A stretch of 49,947 bases of DNA. Origin: an uncultured Oscillospiraceae bacterium. GTDB taxonomy: Bacteria; Bacillota; Clostridia; Oscillospirales; Oscillospiraceae. A model generated the notes under the pieces. It did not search any database. It saw only the letters and a program-made list of their open reading frames with translations, and was not told the DNA's origin. Position 1 is the first letter of the stretch, and each line of letters starts with the position of its first letter. Below, in pieces: positions 15,693-23,311 of the stretch. Made by a program: the position numbers and the translations under genes. Where the stretch lies: NCBI GenBank assembly GCA_944387145.1, contig CALXDU010000005.1, positions 1 through 49,947 on the forward strand. Direction: 5' to 3'.

Positions 15693-16841
15693 ATGGAAAA
15701 AAGACTGTTTACCTCTGAATGTGTTACCAATGGCCACCCCGACAAGGTCGCCGACTCTATCTCCGATGCGATTTTGGACGCTTGCCTGGCCCAGGACCCC
15801 AAGTCCCGGGTGGCATGTGAGACCATGGTTACCACCGACTTCTGCCTGATCTGCGGCGAAATCACCACCAACGCCCAGGTTGACTATGCTGCCGTAGCCC
15901 GGGAAGCCATCCGGAAGATCGGCTATGTCTACCCCGGTGATGGCTTTGATGCCGACAGTGTGGAAATCCAGTGCCGGATTCACACCCAGTCTGCGGATAT
16001 CGCCCTGGGTACCAATGACGAAGTGGGTGGTGCTGGTGACCAGGGTATGATGTTCGGCGGAGCCTGCACCCAGACTCCCGAACTGATGCCCTTGCCGGTA
16101 GCCCTGAGCCGTGCCCTGTGCAACCGGCTGACCGAGTGCGTCCACTCCACTGACCTGCTGCGCCCCGACGGAAAGACCCAGGTTACTGTGGAATTTGACG
16201 AGCAGGGCAATGTGGCGGGCATTGATACTGTGGTGGTGTCCATCATGCACAGCGCTGATTTTGAAATTTCCGAACTGCGCAAATATATCCGCCAGGCTGT
16301 GATTGCCCCGGTGCTGGAAAGCTATGGTTTCTCCATTGACCAGGTTCCTCACATCCACATCAATCCCACCGGCAAGTTTGTCATCGGCGGCCCCAACGGC
16401 GACACCGGTCTGACGGGCCGGAAGATCATTGTGGATACCTACGGCGGCTACTTCTCCCACGGCGGCGGCGCCTTCTCCGGCAAGGACCCCACCAAGGTAG
16501 ACCGCAGCGCCGCCTACATGGCCCGGTATATGGCGAAAAACCTGGTAGCTGCCGGACTGGCAACTCAGGTGCAGGTGCAGCTGGCTTACGCCATCGGCGT
16601 TGCACAGCCGGTTTCCGTCCGGGTGGACAGCTTTGGCACCGGTGTGATTTCTGATGAGAAGATGACCGAATTGCTGCGGGAAACCTGTGACCTGACTCCC
16701 GGCGGCATCATCCGGAAGCTGAACCTGCGCCGGCCCATCTATGCACCAACTGCCGCCATGGGCCACTTTGGTGTAGCAGACCGCCCCTGGGAGCAGACCG
16801 ACATTGCAGAGAAGCTGAAGAAACTGGCAAATATCGGCTGA
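15693..16841 (+). CDS. metK: S-adenosylmethionine synthetase
   Basis: Makes S-adenosylmethionine from methionine and ATP in the cytosol. 382 residues, full length for the family. Signatures: TSECVTNGHPDKVADSISDAILD at the N-terminus (catalytic His of GHPDK), GDQGMMFG for the core motif, and the phosphate-binding GGGAFSGKDPTKVDRSAAY. The start follows GGAAAGGAATGCAAT. Regulated by the SAM-I riboswitch and terminator directly upstream, so the product represses its own synthesis. Single-gene unit ended by a strong terminator. Confidence 0.97.
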   Translation: MEKRLFTSECVTNGHPDKVADSISDAILDACLAQDPKSRVACETMVTTDFCLICGEITTNAQVDYAAVAREAIRKIGYVYPGDGFDADSVEIQCRIHTQSADIALGTNDEVGGAGDQGMMFGGACTQTPELMPLPVALSRALCNRLTECVHSTDLLRPDGKTQVTVEFDEQGNVAGIDTVVVSIMHSADFEISELRKYIRQAVIAPVLESYGFSIDQVPHIHINPTGKFVIGGPNGDTGLTGRKIIVDTYGGYFSHGGGAFSGKDPTKVDRSAAYMARYMAKNLVAAGLATQVQVQLAYAIGVAQPVSVRVDSFGTGVISDEKMTELLRETCDLTPGGIIRKLNLRRPIYAPTAAMGHFGVADRPWEQTDIAEKLKKLANIG

Positions 16842-16860
16842 TAAAAATGAAAACATTGGA

Positions 16861-16889
16861 AAAAGGCTGCCTTCTTGGCAGCCTTTTTT
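16861..16889 (+). terminator. Terminator of metK
   Basis: AAAAGGCTGCC/GGCAGCCTTTT with a TTCTT loop and a continuing T run, 20 bases after the metK stop. The A run on the left lets it work on the minus strand as well. Confidence 0.88.
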
Positions 16890-16900
16890 CTTAAAAACAA

Positions 16901-16925
16901 GGCGCCTGCCCCAATAGCAGACGCC
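16901..16925 (-). terminator. Terminator of the aspartate aminotransferase gene
   Basis: On the minus strand GGCGTCTGC pairs with GCAGGCGCC with one mismatch, followed by TTGTTTTTTAAG; it lies 7 bases past the stop codon of the minus-strand gene. Confidence 0.65.
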
Positions 16926-16931
16926 TGTATA

Positions 16932-18218
16932 TTATTTTTTGAGCAGCTTTTCCAAAGCAGCCAGTTTCAGGCAGGTACACAGTACATCCATGGCCTGCTC
17001 CAGCTCAGCCACCGGAGGCAGGCTGGGGGCAATGCGCAGATTGGAATCCTGGGGATCTTTGCCGTAGGGGTAGGTTGCACCGGCGTTGGTCATGGTGACA
17101 CCGGCCTCCTTGCACAGCTGCCAGGCCCGATGGGCGGTGCCGGGCATGGTGAACAGACTGACGAAGTAACCGCCCTTGGGGTCATTCCAATGAGCAAAGC
17201 CCAAAGGTGCGATTTCACGGTTCAGATACTCTGCAACCGTCCGGAACTTGGGCGCCATAATGGCAGCGTGGCCTTTCATGATTTCCAGGGTGTGGGCCTT
17301 GTTCTTCAGGTAACGAACATGGCGCAGCTGATTGACCTTGTCGTAGGAAATCATCTGGATGCCGAAAATATCGGTAAAATACTTGATATTTGCCTCGCTG
17401 GCAGCCATGCAGCTGATGCCGCCGCCGGCAAAGGTAATCTTGGAAGTGGAAGCGAACTCATAGACCATGTCGGGCCGACCGGCCTGAGCGCACAGGGAGA
17501 TAATGTCGGGGAAGGGGACATAGTCGCCTTCAAACTCGTGAATGCAGTAAGCATTGTCCCAGATAATGGCAAAGTCCGGAGCAGCAGGCTTCAGATTGGC
17601 AAAGCGCTGAATGGTCTCCTGGGAGAAAATAATGCCGTCAGGATTGGAGTACTTGGGCACGGTCCAGATCATCTTGACCTGGGGATCTTTCACATATTCC
17701 TCCACCAGATCCATGTCCGGGCCGGTGGGGGTCATGGGGATGGTAATCAGCTCCGCACCGTAGAATTCGCCAATCTGGAAATGCCGGTCATAGCCGGGAG
17801 CAGGGCAGAGGAACTTGACTTTCTCTTCCTTGCACCAGGGACGGGGGCTGTGCAGCAAACCGTGGCTGAATGCACGGGCCACCACATCAAACATCATATT
17901 CAAGGATGCGGCGCCGCCTACGAACACTTCCGAAGGTTTGCAGCCCAGCACATCGGCCCAGTAAGCCCGGGCGCAGGGAAGACCTGCCAGTTCGCCATAG
18001 TTCCGGGAGTCAATACCGCCATCGATACAATCTTCCGGTGTCTGCAGCATGGTCAAAATTCCGCTGACCATGTCCAGCTGTGCTTTGGCGGGCTTGCCCC
18101 GGGCCATGTTCAGGTTCAGTCCCTGGGACTTACAATGTTCAAAATCTGCCAGAACACGCTGGTATTCACATTCCAATTCTTCGGTGGTCATGCAAGAGTA
18201 GGGGGTCACATCCATCAT
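16932..18218 (-). CDS. Aspartate aminotransferase, class Ic (PF12897-type PLP enzyme)
   Basis: 428-residue fold-type I PLP aminotransferase resembling the class Ic aspartate aminotransferases (AspT-like), longer than the Ia enzymes. PLP-site features: the N-terminal NMARGKPAKAQLDM stretch, SRNYGELAG, the aromatic PAPGYDRHF, the NPDG motif (KYSNPDGIIF), WDNAYCIHEF with the cofactor Asp, and the Schiff-base lysine in ASTSKITFAGGG. It would exchange amino groups between aspartate/glutamate and the keto acids, linking to the glutamine synthetase transcribed divergently from it. Two ATGs lie in tandem (18218 and 18215) after AGGAAGG; the second has better spacing, so the start is uncertain by one codon. 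Confidence 0.88.
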   Translation of the reverse strand: MMDVTPYSCMTTEELECEYQRVLADFEHCKSQGLNLNMARGKPAKAQLDMVSGILTMLQTPEDCIDGGIDSRNYGELAGLPCARAYWADVLGCKPSEVFVGGAASLNMMFDVVARAFSHGLLHSPRPWCKEEKVKFLCPAPGYDRHFQIGEFYGAELITIPMTPTGPDMDLVEEYVKDPQVKMIWTVPKYSNPDGIIFSQETIQRFANLKPAAPDFAIIWDNAYCIHEFEGDYVPFPDIISLCAQAGRPDMVYEFASTSKITFAGGGISCMAASEANIKYFTDIFGIQMISYDKVNQLRHVRYLKNKAHTLEIMKGHAAIMAPKFRTVAEYLNREIAPLGFAHWNDPKGGYFVSLFTMPGTAHRAWQLCKEAGVTMTNAGATYPYGKDPQDSNLRIAPSLPPVAELEQAMDVLCTCLKLAALEKLLKK

Positions 18219-18250
18219 CCTTCCTGGGAATTTCTATATTTTCCTGGCTT

Positions 18251-18279
18251 ATTATATGCTTGTAGGAGAAAAAATGCAA
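18251..18279 (-). promoter_or_regulatory. Promoter of the aspartate aminotransferase gene
   Basis: Minus strand: TTGCAT (18274-18279), 17-base spacer, TATAAT (18251-18256). Confidence 0.75.
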
Positions 18280-18384
18280 TATCATATTGGCGGAAATTTC
18301 ATTTTTAAAGCCAGAAATAAACAAATTGGAGGATTGCACAAACAAGTGCCATGCGGGGAAATGTTTTTTCGACACAATCACTCC

Positions 18385-18413
18385 TTGCTTTTTTTGCCAC
18401 GCTTGCATACAAT
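18385..18413 (+). promoter_or_regulatory. Promoter of glutamine synthetase III
   Basis: TTGCTT at 18385-18390, 17-base spacer, TACAAT at 18408-18413. It leaves an untranslated leader of about 108 bases. Confidence 0.65.
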
Positions 18414-18450
18414 TTATACAGATAAAGTAAGGGGAAACGGAACTTTTGAT

Positions 18451-18479
18451 GGAAAAACCTGATCTTTTTCCTGGAAAAG
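18451..18479 (+). other. Mutually exclusive small hairpins in the glnN leader
   Basis: GGAAAAA (18451-18457) can pair with TTTTTCC (18465-18471). The same TTTTCC can instead pair with the following GGAAAA (18473-18478). No T-rich terminator follows and no glutamine-riboswitch (glnA-motif) consensus was recognised. A regulatory role is only a possibility. Confidence 0.35.
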
Positions 18480-18528
18480 TAGGCAATCAATTGCCCATTC
18501 CTTTATAGAACTGGAAAGGATGTGCCCA

Positions 18529-20613
18529 ATGAGTGATATTTTGAATGTCCCGGAAATCTTTGGCAGCGATGTTTTCAATGAAGCGACGATGAAGCAGCGT
18601 TTGCCGGCAGATGTTTATCTGGCCTGGAAACACTGCGTTACCACCGGCTCTCAGCTGCCGTTGGATGTGGCCAACGAAATTGCAGAGGCCATGAAGGTCT
18701 GGGCCACCCAGAAGGGTGCTACCCATTATACCCACTGGTTCCAGCCCATGACTGGAATTACCGCAGAGAAGCACGATTCCTTCATTTCTCCCACCGGTGA
18801 CGGGCGGGTGATTATGGAGTTTTCCGGCAAGGAACTGGTTCGTGGTGAGCCGGATGCCAGCTCTTTCCCTTCCGGCGGTCTGCGGGCAACCTTTGAAGCC
18901 CGGGGCTACACCGCCTGGGACCCCACCTCCTGCGCATTTGTCAAGGATGGCAGCTTGTATATCCCCACTTGCTTCTTCTCCTACACAGGCCAGTCCCTGG
19001 ATAAGAAAACCCCGCTGCTGCGCTCCATCGACGAAGTTTCCCGGGAAGCAGTGCGGATTCTGCGGCTGTTCGGAGACGACAAAACCCAGCGGGTCATTCC
19101 CTCTGTTGGTGCGGAGCAGGAATACTTCCTGCTGCCCAAGGACTTGTATGCCCAGCGGGAAGACTTGCGTCTGACCGGCAGAACCCTGTTCGGCGCTCAG
19201 CCGCCTAAGGGTCAGGAACTGGATGACCACTATTTCGGCACCATCCGCACTCGGGTATCCTCCTTCATGAAGGATCTGGATGAGCAGCTGTGGCGCCTGG
19301 GTATTCTCAGCAAGACCAAGCACAACGAAGGCGCACCCTGCCAGCATGAACTGGCTCCTATCTACACCGATGTGAACACTGCCTGCGATGCCAACCAGCT
19401 GATTATGGAGATTATGAAAAAGTGCGCCGCCAAGCACAACCTGGTCTGTCTGCTCCACGAAAAGCCCTTTGACGGCGTCAATGGTTCCGGTAAGCACAAC
19501 AACTGGTCCTTGTCCACAGATTCCGGGAAAAATCTGTTCAGTCCTGGCCAGACCCCCAGCCAGAACGCCCGATTCCTGGTGTTCCTGGCGGCTTTCATTG
19601 CCGGTGTGGATGAATATCAGGATTTCCTGCGCTGCACAGTGGCAACGGCGGGCAACGACCACCGCTTGGGCGCCAACGAAGCGCCTCCTGCCATTCTCTC
19701 CATTTTCCTTGGGGATGAGCTCAACGCTATCATCCATTCCATCATTGAGGGAACCAACTATATCGAACCGGAAAAGAGCATGCTGCGTATCGGCGTGGAT
19801 GTGCTGCCTGCCATTCCCAAAGATACCACCGACCGCAACCGTACCAGCCCCCTGGCCTTTACCGGTAATAAGTTTGAGTTCCGTATGCTGGGTTCCTCCC
19901 AGTCCATTGCCGGCCCCAACATTGCACTCAATACCATCATGGCGGAGGAACTGGCTAAGTTTGCCGATGCTCTGGAAGGTGCGGAGGACTTTGACGCTCA
20001 GCTGCAGAAACTGGTCAGCCAGACGTTGATGGAGCACAAGCGGATCATCTTCAGCGGAAACGGCTACAGCCAGGAGTGGAAGGAGGAAGCCGCTGCCCGG
20101 GGACTGAGCAATCTGGCCTCTGCGGCAGAAGCCCTGCCTACCTATGCTTCGGATAAAAACATTGACCTGGTAACCCGGCATGGTATTTTCACCGAGGAAG
20201 AGTTCCGGGCAAGATATGTGATCCATATGGAAGCATACAATAAAATTGTCAATATTGAAGCCCGCACCATGGTGGATATGGCGCTGCATCAGATCATGCC
20301 AGCTGCCCTGCACTACACTCACGACCTGTGCCGAGGGATAGAAGCCAAGCAAAAGATGATGATGTCCTCCAGAGCGGAAAAGGCATTGGCAGAGAAGCTC
20401 AGCGCCGCTACCGATGCCCTGCATGACCACATTGAATCGCTGCGGTTCTCTCTGGGGGCGGTGCCCAAGGAAGCTGTCAGCGCTGCCAGCTATTACCACG
20501 ACGTGGTGATTCCTGCCATGCAGGATCTGCGCCGGGAAGCGGATATACTGGAATCGCTAACCGACAAATCCTACTGGCCCTATCCCACTTACTCTGACCT
20601 TTTGTACTACTAA
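18529..20613 (+). CDS. glnN: Glutamine synthetase, type III
   Basis: Large dodecameric glutamine synthetase (GSIII) that makes glutamine from glutamate, ammonia and ATP. 694 residues, normal for type III. ATG 18529 (MSDILNVPE) is chosen because AAAGGA lies at 18515-18520, 8 bases upstream; ATG 18520 overlaps that site. Diagnostic stretches: the N-terminal GSIII domain with THYTHWFQPMTG and EKHDSF, catalytic GAEQEYFL, HNEGAPCQHELAPIY, the glutamate/ATP loop NGSGKHNNWS, and AGNDHRLGANEAPPAI. The C-terminal extension of about 150 residues, rich in helices, is type-specific. It is transcribed divergently from an aspartate aminotransferase, consistent with a nitrogen-assimilation locus. Tandem terminators follow. 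Confidence 0.96.
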   Translation: MSDILNVPEIFGSDVFNEATMKQRLPADVYLAWKHCVTTGSQLPLDVANEIAEAMKVWATQKGATHYTHWFQPMTGITAEKHDSFISPTGDGRVIMEFSGKELVRGEPDASSFPSGGLRATFEARGYTAWDPTSCAFVKDGSLYIPTCFFSYTGQSLDKKTPLLRSIDEVSREAVRILRLFGDDKTQRVIPSVGAEQEYFLLPKDLYAQREDLRLTGRTLFGAQPPKGQELDDHYFGTIRTRVSSFMKDLDEQLWRLGILSKTKHNEGAPCQHELAPIYTDVNTACDANQLIMEIMKKCAAKHNLVCLLHEKPFDGVNGSGKHNNWSLSTDSGKNLFSPGQTPSQNARFLVFLAAFIAGVDEYQDFLRCTVATAGNDHRLGANEAPPAILSIFLGDELNAIIHSIIEGTNYIEPEKSMLRIGVDVLPAIPKDTTDRNRTSPLAFTGNKFEFRMLGSSQSIAGPNIALNTIMAEELAKFADALEGAEDFDAQLQKLVSQTLMEHKRIIFSGNGYSQEWKEEAAARGLSNLASAAEALPTYASDKNIDLVTRHGIFTEEEFRARYVIHMEAYNKIVNIEARTMVDMALHQIMPAALHYTHDLCRGIEAKQKMMMSSRAEKALAEKLSAATDALHDHIESLRFSLGAVPKEAVSAASYYHDVVIPAMQDLRREADILESLTDKSYWPYPTYSDLLYY

Positions 20614-20620
20614 ACAAAAT

Positions 20621-20646
20621 ATGCCCCTGCAAAAAAGCAGGGGCAT
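20621..20646 (-). terminator. Terminator of hpf
   Basis: ATGCCCCTGC/GCAGGGGCAT, a 10-bp stem with a six-base A/T loop, followed on the minus strand by ATTTTGTTT. Confidence 0.7.
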
Positions 20647-20647
20647 A

Positions 20648-20677
20648 AAAAAGGAGCCTCTTTCGAGGCTCCTTTTT
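20648..20677. terminator. Bidirectional terminator between glnN and hpf
   Basis: AAAAAGGAGCCTC/GAGGCTCCTTTTT, a 13-bp stem with a four-base loop and T runs on the 3' side of either strand. Confidence 0.88.
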
Positions 20678-20680
20678 CTG

Positions 20681-21220
20681 TTATTGTACGTCATCCAGCA
20701 GGCCGTAGCCGCCATCGTTTCTGCGATAGACCACGGCAAAGCTTCCGCCGTTATCTTCATCCCGGAAAGCGAAGAAATTGTGATCCAGCAGATTCATCTG
20801 CATCACCGCTTCCTCCCGGGTCATGGGCTTGAAGTAGAACTTCTTGATACGCACAATGTTCAGCTCTTCCTCATCCGGATCCGGTGCGAAGGAAGTCTCG
20901 TCCTGGACAGTGCGGTTGAATGCACCCTGCTTCAGACGACGGGCCAGGCGGGTCTTGTTCTTACGGATCTGGCCTTCAATGGTGCCTACTGCGGCATCAA
21001 TGGAAGCAAACATATCGGAAGTGCTTTCACTTGCCCGGAACCAGGTACCTGCACCGTGAACGGTCAGTTCCACATTGTTCCGGTTCTTTTCTACAGAGAA
21101 GACAATCAGTGCTTCCGCATCCTCATCAAAGAACCGTGCCAGCTTCATAACTTTTTTCTCAGCATAAGCATGGACATTCTCAGGGAGTTTGACTTTCTTT
21201 TCACTGAACTGGAATTTCAT
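20681..21220 (-). CDS. hpf: Ribosome hibernation-promoting factor, long form
   Basis: 179 residues. Binds the decoding region of idle 30S subunits and, in the long form, dimerises 70S ribosomes into 100S particles. ATG 21220 (MKFQFSEKKV) has AAAGGAG 8 bases upstream. The N-terminal RaiA-like beta-alpha-beta-beta-beta-alpha domain covers about 1-100, followed by a charged linker and the C-terminal dimerisation domain at about 120-179 (VRIKKFYFKPMTREEAVMQMNLLDHNFFAFRD), the signature of the long form. Own promoter and terminator, so a single-gene unit. Confidence 0.95.
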   Translation of the reverse strand: MKFQFSEKKVKLPENVHAYAEKKVMKLARFFDEDAEALIVFSVEKNRNNVELTVHGAGTWFRASESTSDMFASIDAAVGTIEGQIRKNKTRLARRLKQGAFNRTVQDETSFAPDPDEEELNIVRIKKFYFKPMTREEAVMQMNLLDHNFFAFRDEDNGGSFAVVYRRNDGGYGLLDDVQ

Positions 21221-21241
21221 ATGCGGCAGCTCCTTTCGTAT

Positions 21242-21293
21242 CACCGGTCATCCGGTGTAATTACACTATAGCACAAATTTGCTTCAGCGGCAA
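21242..21293 (-). promoter_or_regulatory. hpf promoter and leader hairpin
   Basis: Minus strand: TTGCCG (21288-21293), 17-base spacer, TATAGT (21265-21270). A CACCGG/CCGGTG hairpin (21242-21257) lies in the short leader just before the ribosome binding site. Confidence 0.65.
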
Positions 21294-21299
21294 GGGGCG

Positions 21300-21842
21300 T
21301 CAGTTGTCTAATTCGTCTTCATCATCCAGAAGTTCTGCCATGGTCAGGTTGTAAACGGCCTCTGCTTTTTTCTCAAACAGACGGCTCAGCCGGACAGCCT
21401 GACGCTGGTTCGGAGCCAGTAGCTCCAGGGTCATCAGATTCCCCAGTTCGTCATCCAGCTTCATAATCACGGAAAAATCGCCGCTTTCCCGGGGAACCAC
21501 CTGGGTTTTTACAAAACTGCTGCGGTGAATCTGCCGGTTAAACCGGGCAACGGCATTTTCTGCCCGGTGTTTGACGGAAAAGGCAATGGAATCTTCCGTC
21601 AATGCCCCGTCGGCTCGGCCTTTTTCCGTAATTTCGTAGCATCCGTCCTCCAGTTCCTTCAGATGGCCGGACTTGACCATCTCCGGAATAGCGGTACACA
21701 CATCAAAATAACTCAGGCAATCGTCCTGATAACACAGCTCATAGATCTGCTGGGTGTTGACCGGGTAGTTGACCCGAGCCATTACACACAGGATCAGCAC
21801 TTTCACATCCAGCATATCGTGGATAAAGCCCAGTCTCTGCAC
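21300..21842 (-). CDS. DUF4364 family protein (winged-helix-like)
   Basis: 180 residues. GTG 21842 is preferred (protein begins MQRLGFIHDMLDVKVLILCVM, matching the family's usual opening) because AGAGGTGAT lies 6 bases upstream; the GTG at 21849 overlaps that site. The N-terminal part reads as a winged helix (VNTQQIYELCYQDDCLSYFDVCTAIPEMVKSGHLKEL...YEITEKG), suggesting a DNA-binding role, followed by a beta-rich C-terminal half. The family is widespread and conserved in Clostridia with no established function. It is transcribed divergently from the dipicolinate synthase genes. The C-terminus is acidic (LLDDEDELDN). Confidence 0.8.
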   Translation of the reverse strand: MQRLGFIHDMLDVKVLILCVMARVNYPVNTQQIYELCYQDDCLSYFDVCTAIPEMVKSGHLKELEDGCYEITEKGRADGALTEDSIAFSVKHRAENAVARFNRQIHRSSFVKTQVVPRESGDFSVIMKLDDELGNLMTLELLAPNQRQAVRLSRLFEKKAEAVYNLTMAELLDDEDELDN

Positions 21843-21862
21843 TTGTATCACCTCTTATGGTC

Positions 21863-21890
21863 ATTATACAAAATCCTGAAAAAAAATCAA
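21863..21890 (-). promoter_or_regulatory. Promoter of the DUF4364 gene
   Basis: Minus strand: TTGATT (21885-21890), 16-base spacer, TATAAT (21863-21868). Confidence 0.65.
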
Positions 21891-21933
21891 GCACAACTGG
21901 TCGGTCCCCAGCATATTCTGGCCAGAGGGAGTG

Positions 21934-22689
21934 ATGCGATTGGAAAACATGCTGATGTATCCTCTGGGCAGTACGCCAGCCTGCCGTTGGGCGGCAAAGC
22001 AGCTGGCCCAGGCCGGAATTGCCATGGTTGACCACCCGTCGCCGGAGGTAACCCACCTGCTGCTGGATGTACCCAGTTTTTCCGCAGATGGGAAATTGCG
22101 GGGAGGTGGAGAATTAAAGCCGCTGCTGCGTATGCTTCCGGATGCCATTACCGTTATCGGGGGAAACCTTTCCCATCCGGACCTGAAAGATTATCCGGTT
22201 CTGGACCTTTTGAAAGACGGAATCTATGTGGCGAAAAACGCAGCAATTACTGCTGATTGTGCCCTGCGGGTGGCAGCGCCCAAATTACAAACCACCTTTG
22301 CCGAGACCCCAGCATTGATTATCGGATGGGGCCGGATCGGAAAATGCCTGGGGAAATTGCTCCAATCCATGGGTGCCGAGGTGACCGTTGCAGCAAGGAA
22401 AGAATCCGACCGGGCCATGCTGGAAGCTCTGGGATACCGGACGTTGGATATCCCGGAAATACCCCAAGCGCTGGGACAATTCGGCGTGATCTACAACACG
22501 GTTCCCCAAAAGATGCTTACAGAAGACCTGTTATCGCCCTATCCTAAGTGCCTGAAGATTGATCTGGCCTCCCAACCGGGGCTGGAAGGGGAGGACGTGG
22601 TGATTGCCCGAGGCCTGCCTGGCCTGTATGCGCCGGAATCTTCCGGCAGATTGAATGCCAAAACAATATTAAGACTTACCGGGAGGTAA
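21934..22689 (+). CDS. dpaA: Dipicolinate synthase subunit A
   Basis: Dehydrogenase-like subunit of dipicolinate synthase, which oxidises dihydroxytetrahydrodipicolinate to dipicolinic acid for the spore core. About 251 residues; the N-terminal domain is shorter than in Bacillus. The NAD(P)-binding Rossmann motif is clear (ALIIGWGRIGKCLGKLLQSMGAEVTVAARK, in parts), followed by YNTVPQ, LKIDLASQPGG-like IDLASQPGLEG and the LPGLYAPESSG end block typical of DpaA. The start is ambiguous: GTG 21931, ATG 21934 or TTG 21940 all follow AGAGGGA at 21924-21930; the middle one is used here. dpaB follows after 4 bases. It marks the host as spore-forming. Confidence 0.9.
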   Translation: MRLENMLMYPLGSTPACRWAAKQLAQAGIAMVDHPSPEVTHLLLDVPSFSADGKLRGGGELKPLLRMLPDAITVIGGNLSHPDLKDYPVLDLLKDGIYVAKNAAITADCALRVAAPKLQTTFAETPALIIGWGRIGKCLGKLLQSMGAEVTVAARKESDRAMLEALGYRTLDIPEIPQALGQFGVIYNTVPQKMLTEDLLSPYPKCLKIDLASQPGLEGEDVVIARGLPGLYAPESSGRLNAKTILRLTGR

Positions 22690-22693
22690 TCAT

Positions 22694-23260
22694 ATGAATG
22701 TGGGATTTGCCATGTGCGGTTCCTTTTGTACATACAGCAAAGTGTTCCCAGTTATGGAGCAGCTGAGTCAGCACCATCATGTAATTCCCATTTTTTCGGA
22801 AGCGTCCTGCCAGGTAGACAGCCGCTTTGGTACGGCTCAGGAGCATCTTGCCCGGGCGGAGGAAATCTGCGGCAGTGCGACGCTGTGTACCATTGAACAG
22901 GTGGAGCCTATCGGCCCAAAGAAGATGCTGGACATTCTGGTGATTGCACCCTGCACGGGCAATACCTTGGCGAAACTGGCCCACGGCATTGCCGACGGCC
23001 CGGTTACCATGGCGGCGAAAAGCCATCTGCGCAACGGCCGACCGGTTTTGGTGGCGGTTTCTTCCAATGATGCTTTGGCAGCAGCAGCGGAAAATATTGG
23101 AAGGCTCATGGGACGCAAGCACTACTATTTTGTACCCTTTGGCCAGGACGATTGCCTTGGAAAACCCACCAGCATGGTGGCGGACTTTACCATGATTCCG
23201 AAGGCCCTGGAAGAAGCTCTGCAAGGGCGGCAGATTCAGCCGATCCTGCTGCGGGGTTAA
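22694..23260 (+). CDS. dpaB: Dipicolinate synthase subunit B
   Basis: Flavoprotein-family subunit (188 residues) that acts with DpaA to make dipicolinic acid in the mother cell. The flavodoxin-like opening NVGFAMCGSFCTYSKVFPVM, SCQVDSRFGTA, the cofactor loop APCTGNTLAKLAHGIADGPVTMAAKSHLRNGRPVLVAVSSND (quoted in parts) and the C-terminal YYFVPFGQDD match SpoVFB. It begins 4 bases after dpaA in the normal operon order, with GGGAGGT before the ATG. A strong terminator follows. Confidence 0.95.
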   Translation: MNVGFAMCGSFCTYSKVFPVMEQLSQHHHVIPIFSEASCQVDSRFGTAQEHLARAEEICGSATLCTIEQVEPIGPKKMLDILVIAPCTGNTLAKLAHGIADGPVTMAAKSHLRNGRPVLVAVSSNDALAAAAENIGRLMGRKHYYFVPFGQDDCLGKPTSMVADFTMIPKALEEALQGRQIQPILLRG

Positions 23261-23261
23261 C

Positions 23262-23299
23262 AAAACGGAGTTCTCCAATTTCAGGAGAACTCCGTTTTT
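23262..23299. terminator. Bidirectional terminator after dpaB
   Basis: CGGAGTTCTCC/GGAGAACTCCG, an 11-bp stem with a 7-base loop, flanked by AAAA and TTTTT; it lies between convergent dpaB and the NlpC/P60 gene. Confidence 0.9.
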
Positions 23300-23311
23300 G
23301 TATGCAATCTC

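Noticed and set aside
18414..18528. Glutamine (glnA-motif) riboswitch before glnN
   Set aside because: The required conserved bases and the helix order were not found.
18487..20499. Long antisense open frame opposite glnN (670 codons), and a similar one at 16875-18308
   Set aside because: They lie entirely opposite well-identified genes, have no ribosome binding site and have compositions typical of antisense frames in GC-rich codon-biased DNA.
21892..21919. Possible sigma-K type promoter (CAC... CATATTCT) before dpaA
   Set aside because: The -10-like box ends only about 15 bases before the start codon, so the transcript would begin inside the ribosome binding site. Sporulation control is expected for dpaA but this match is not convincing.
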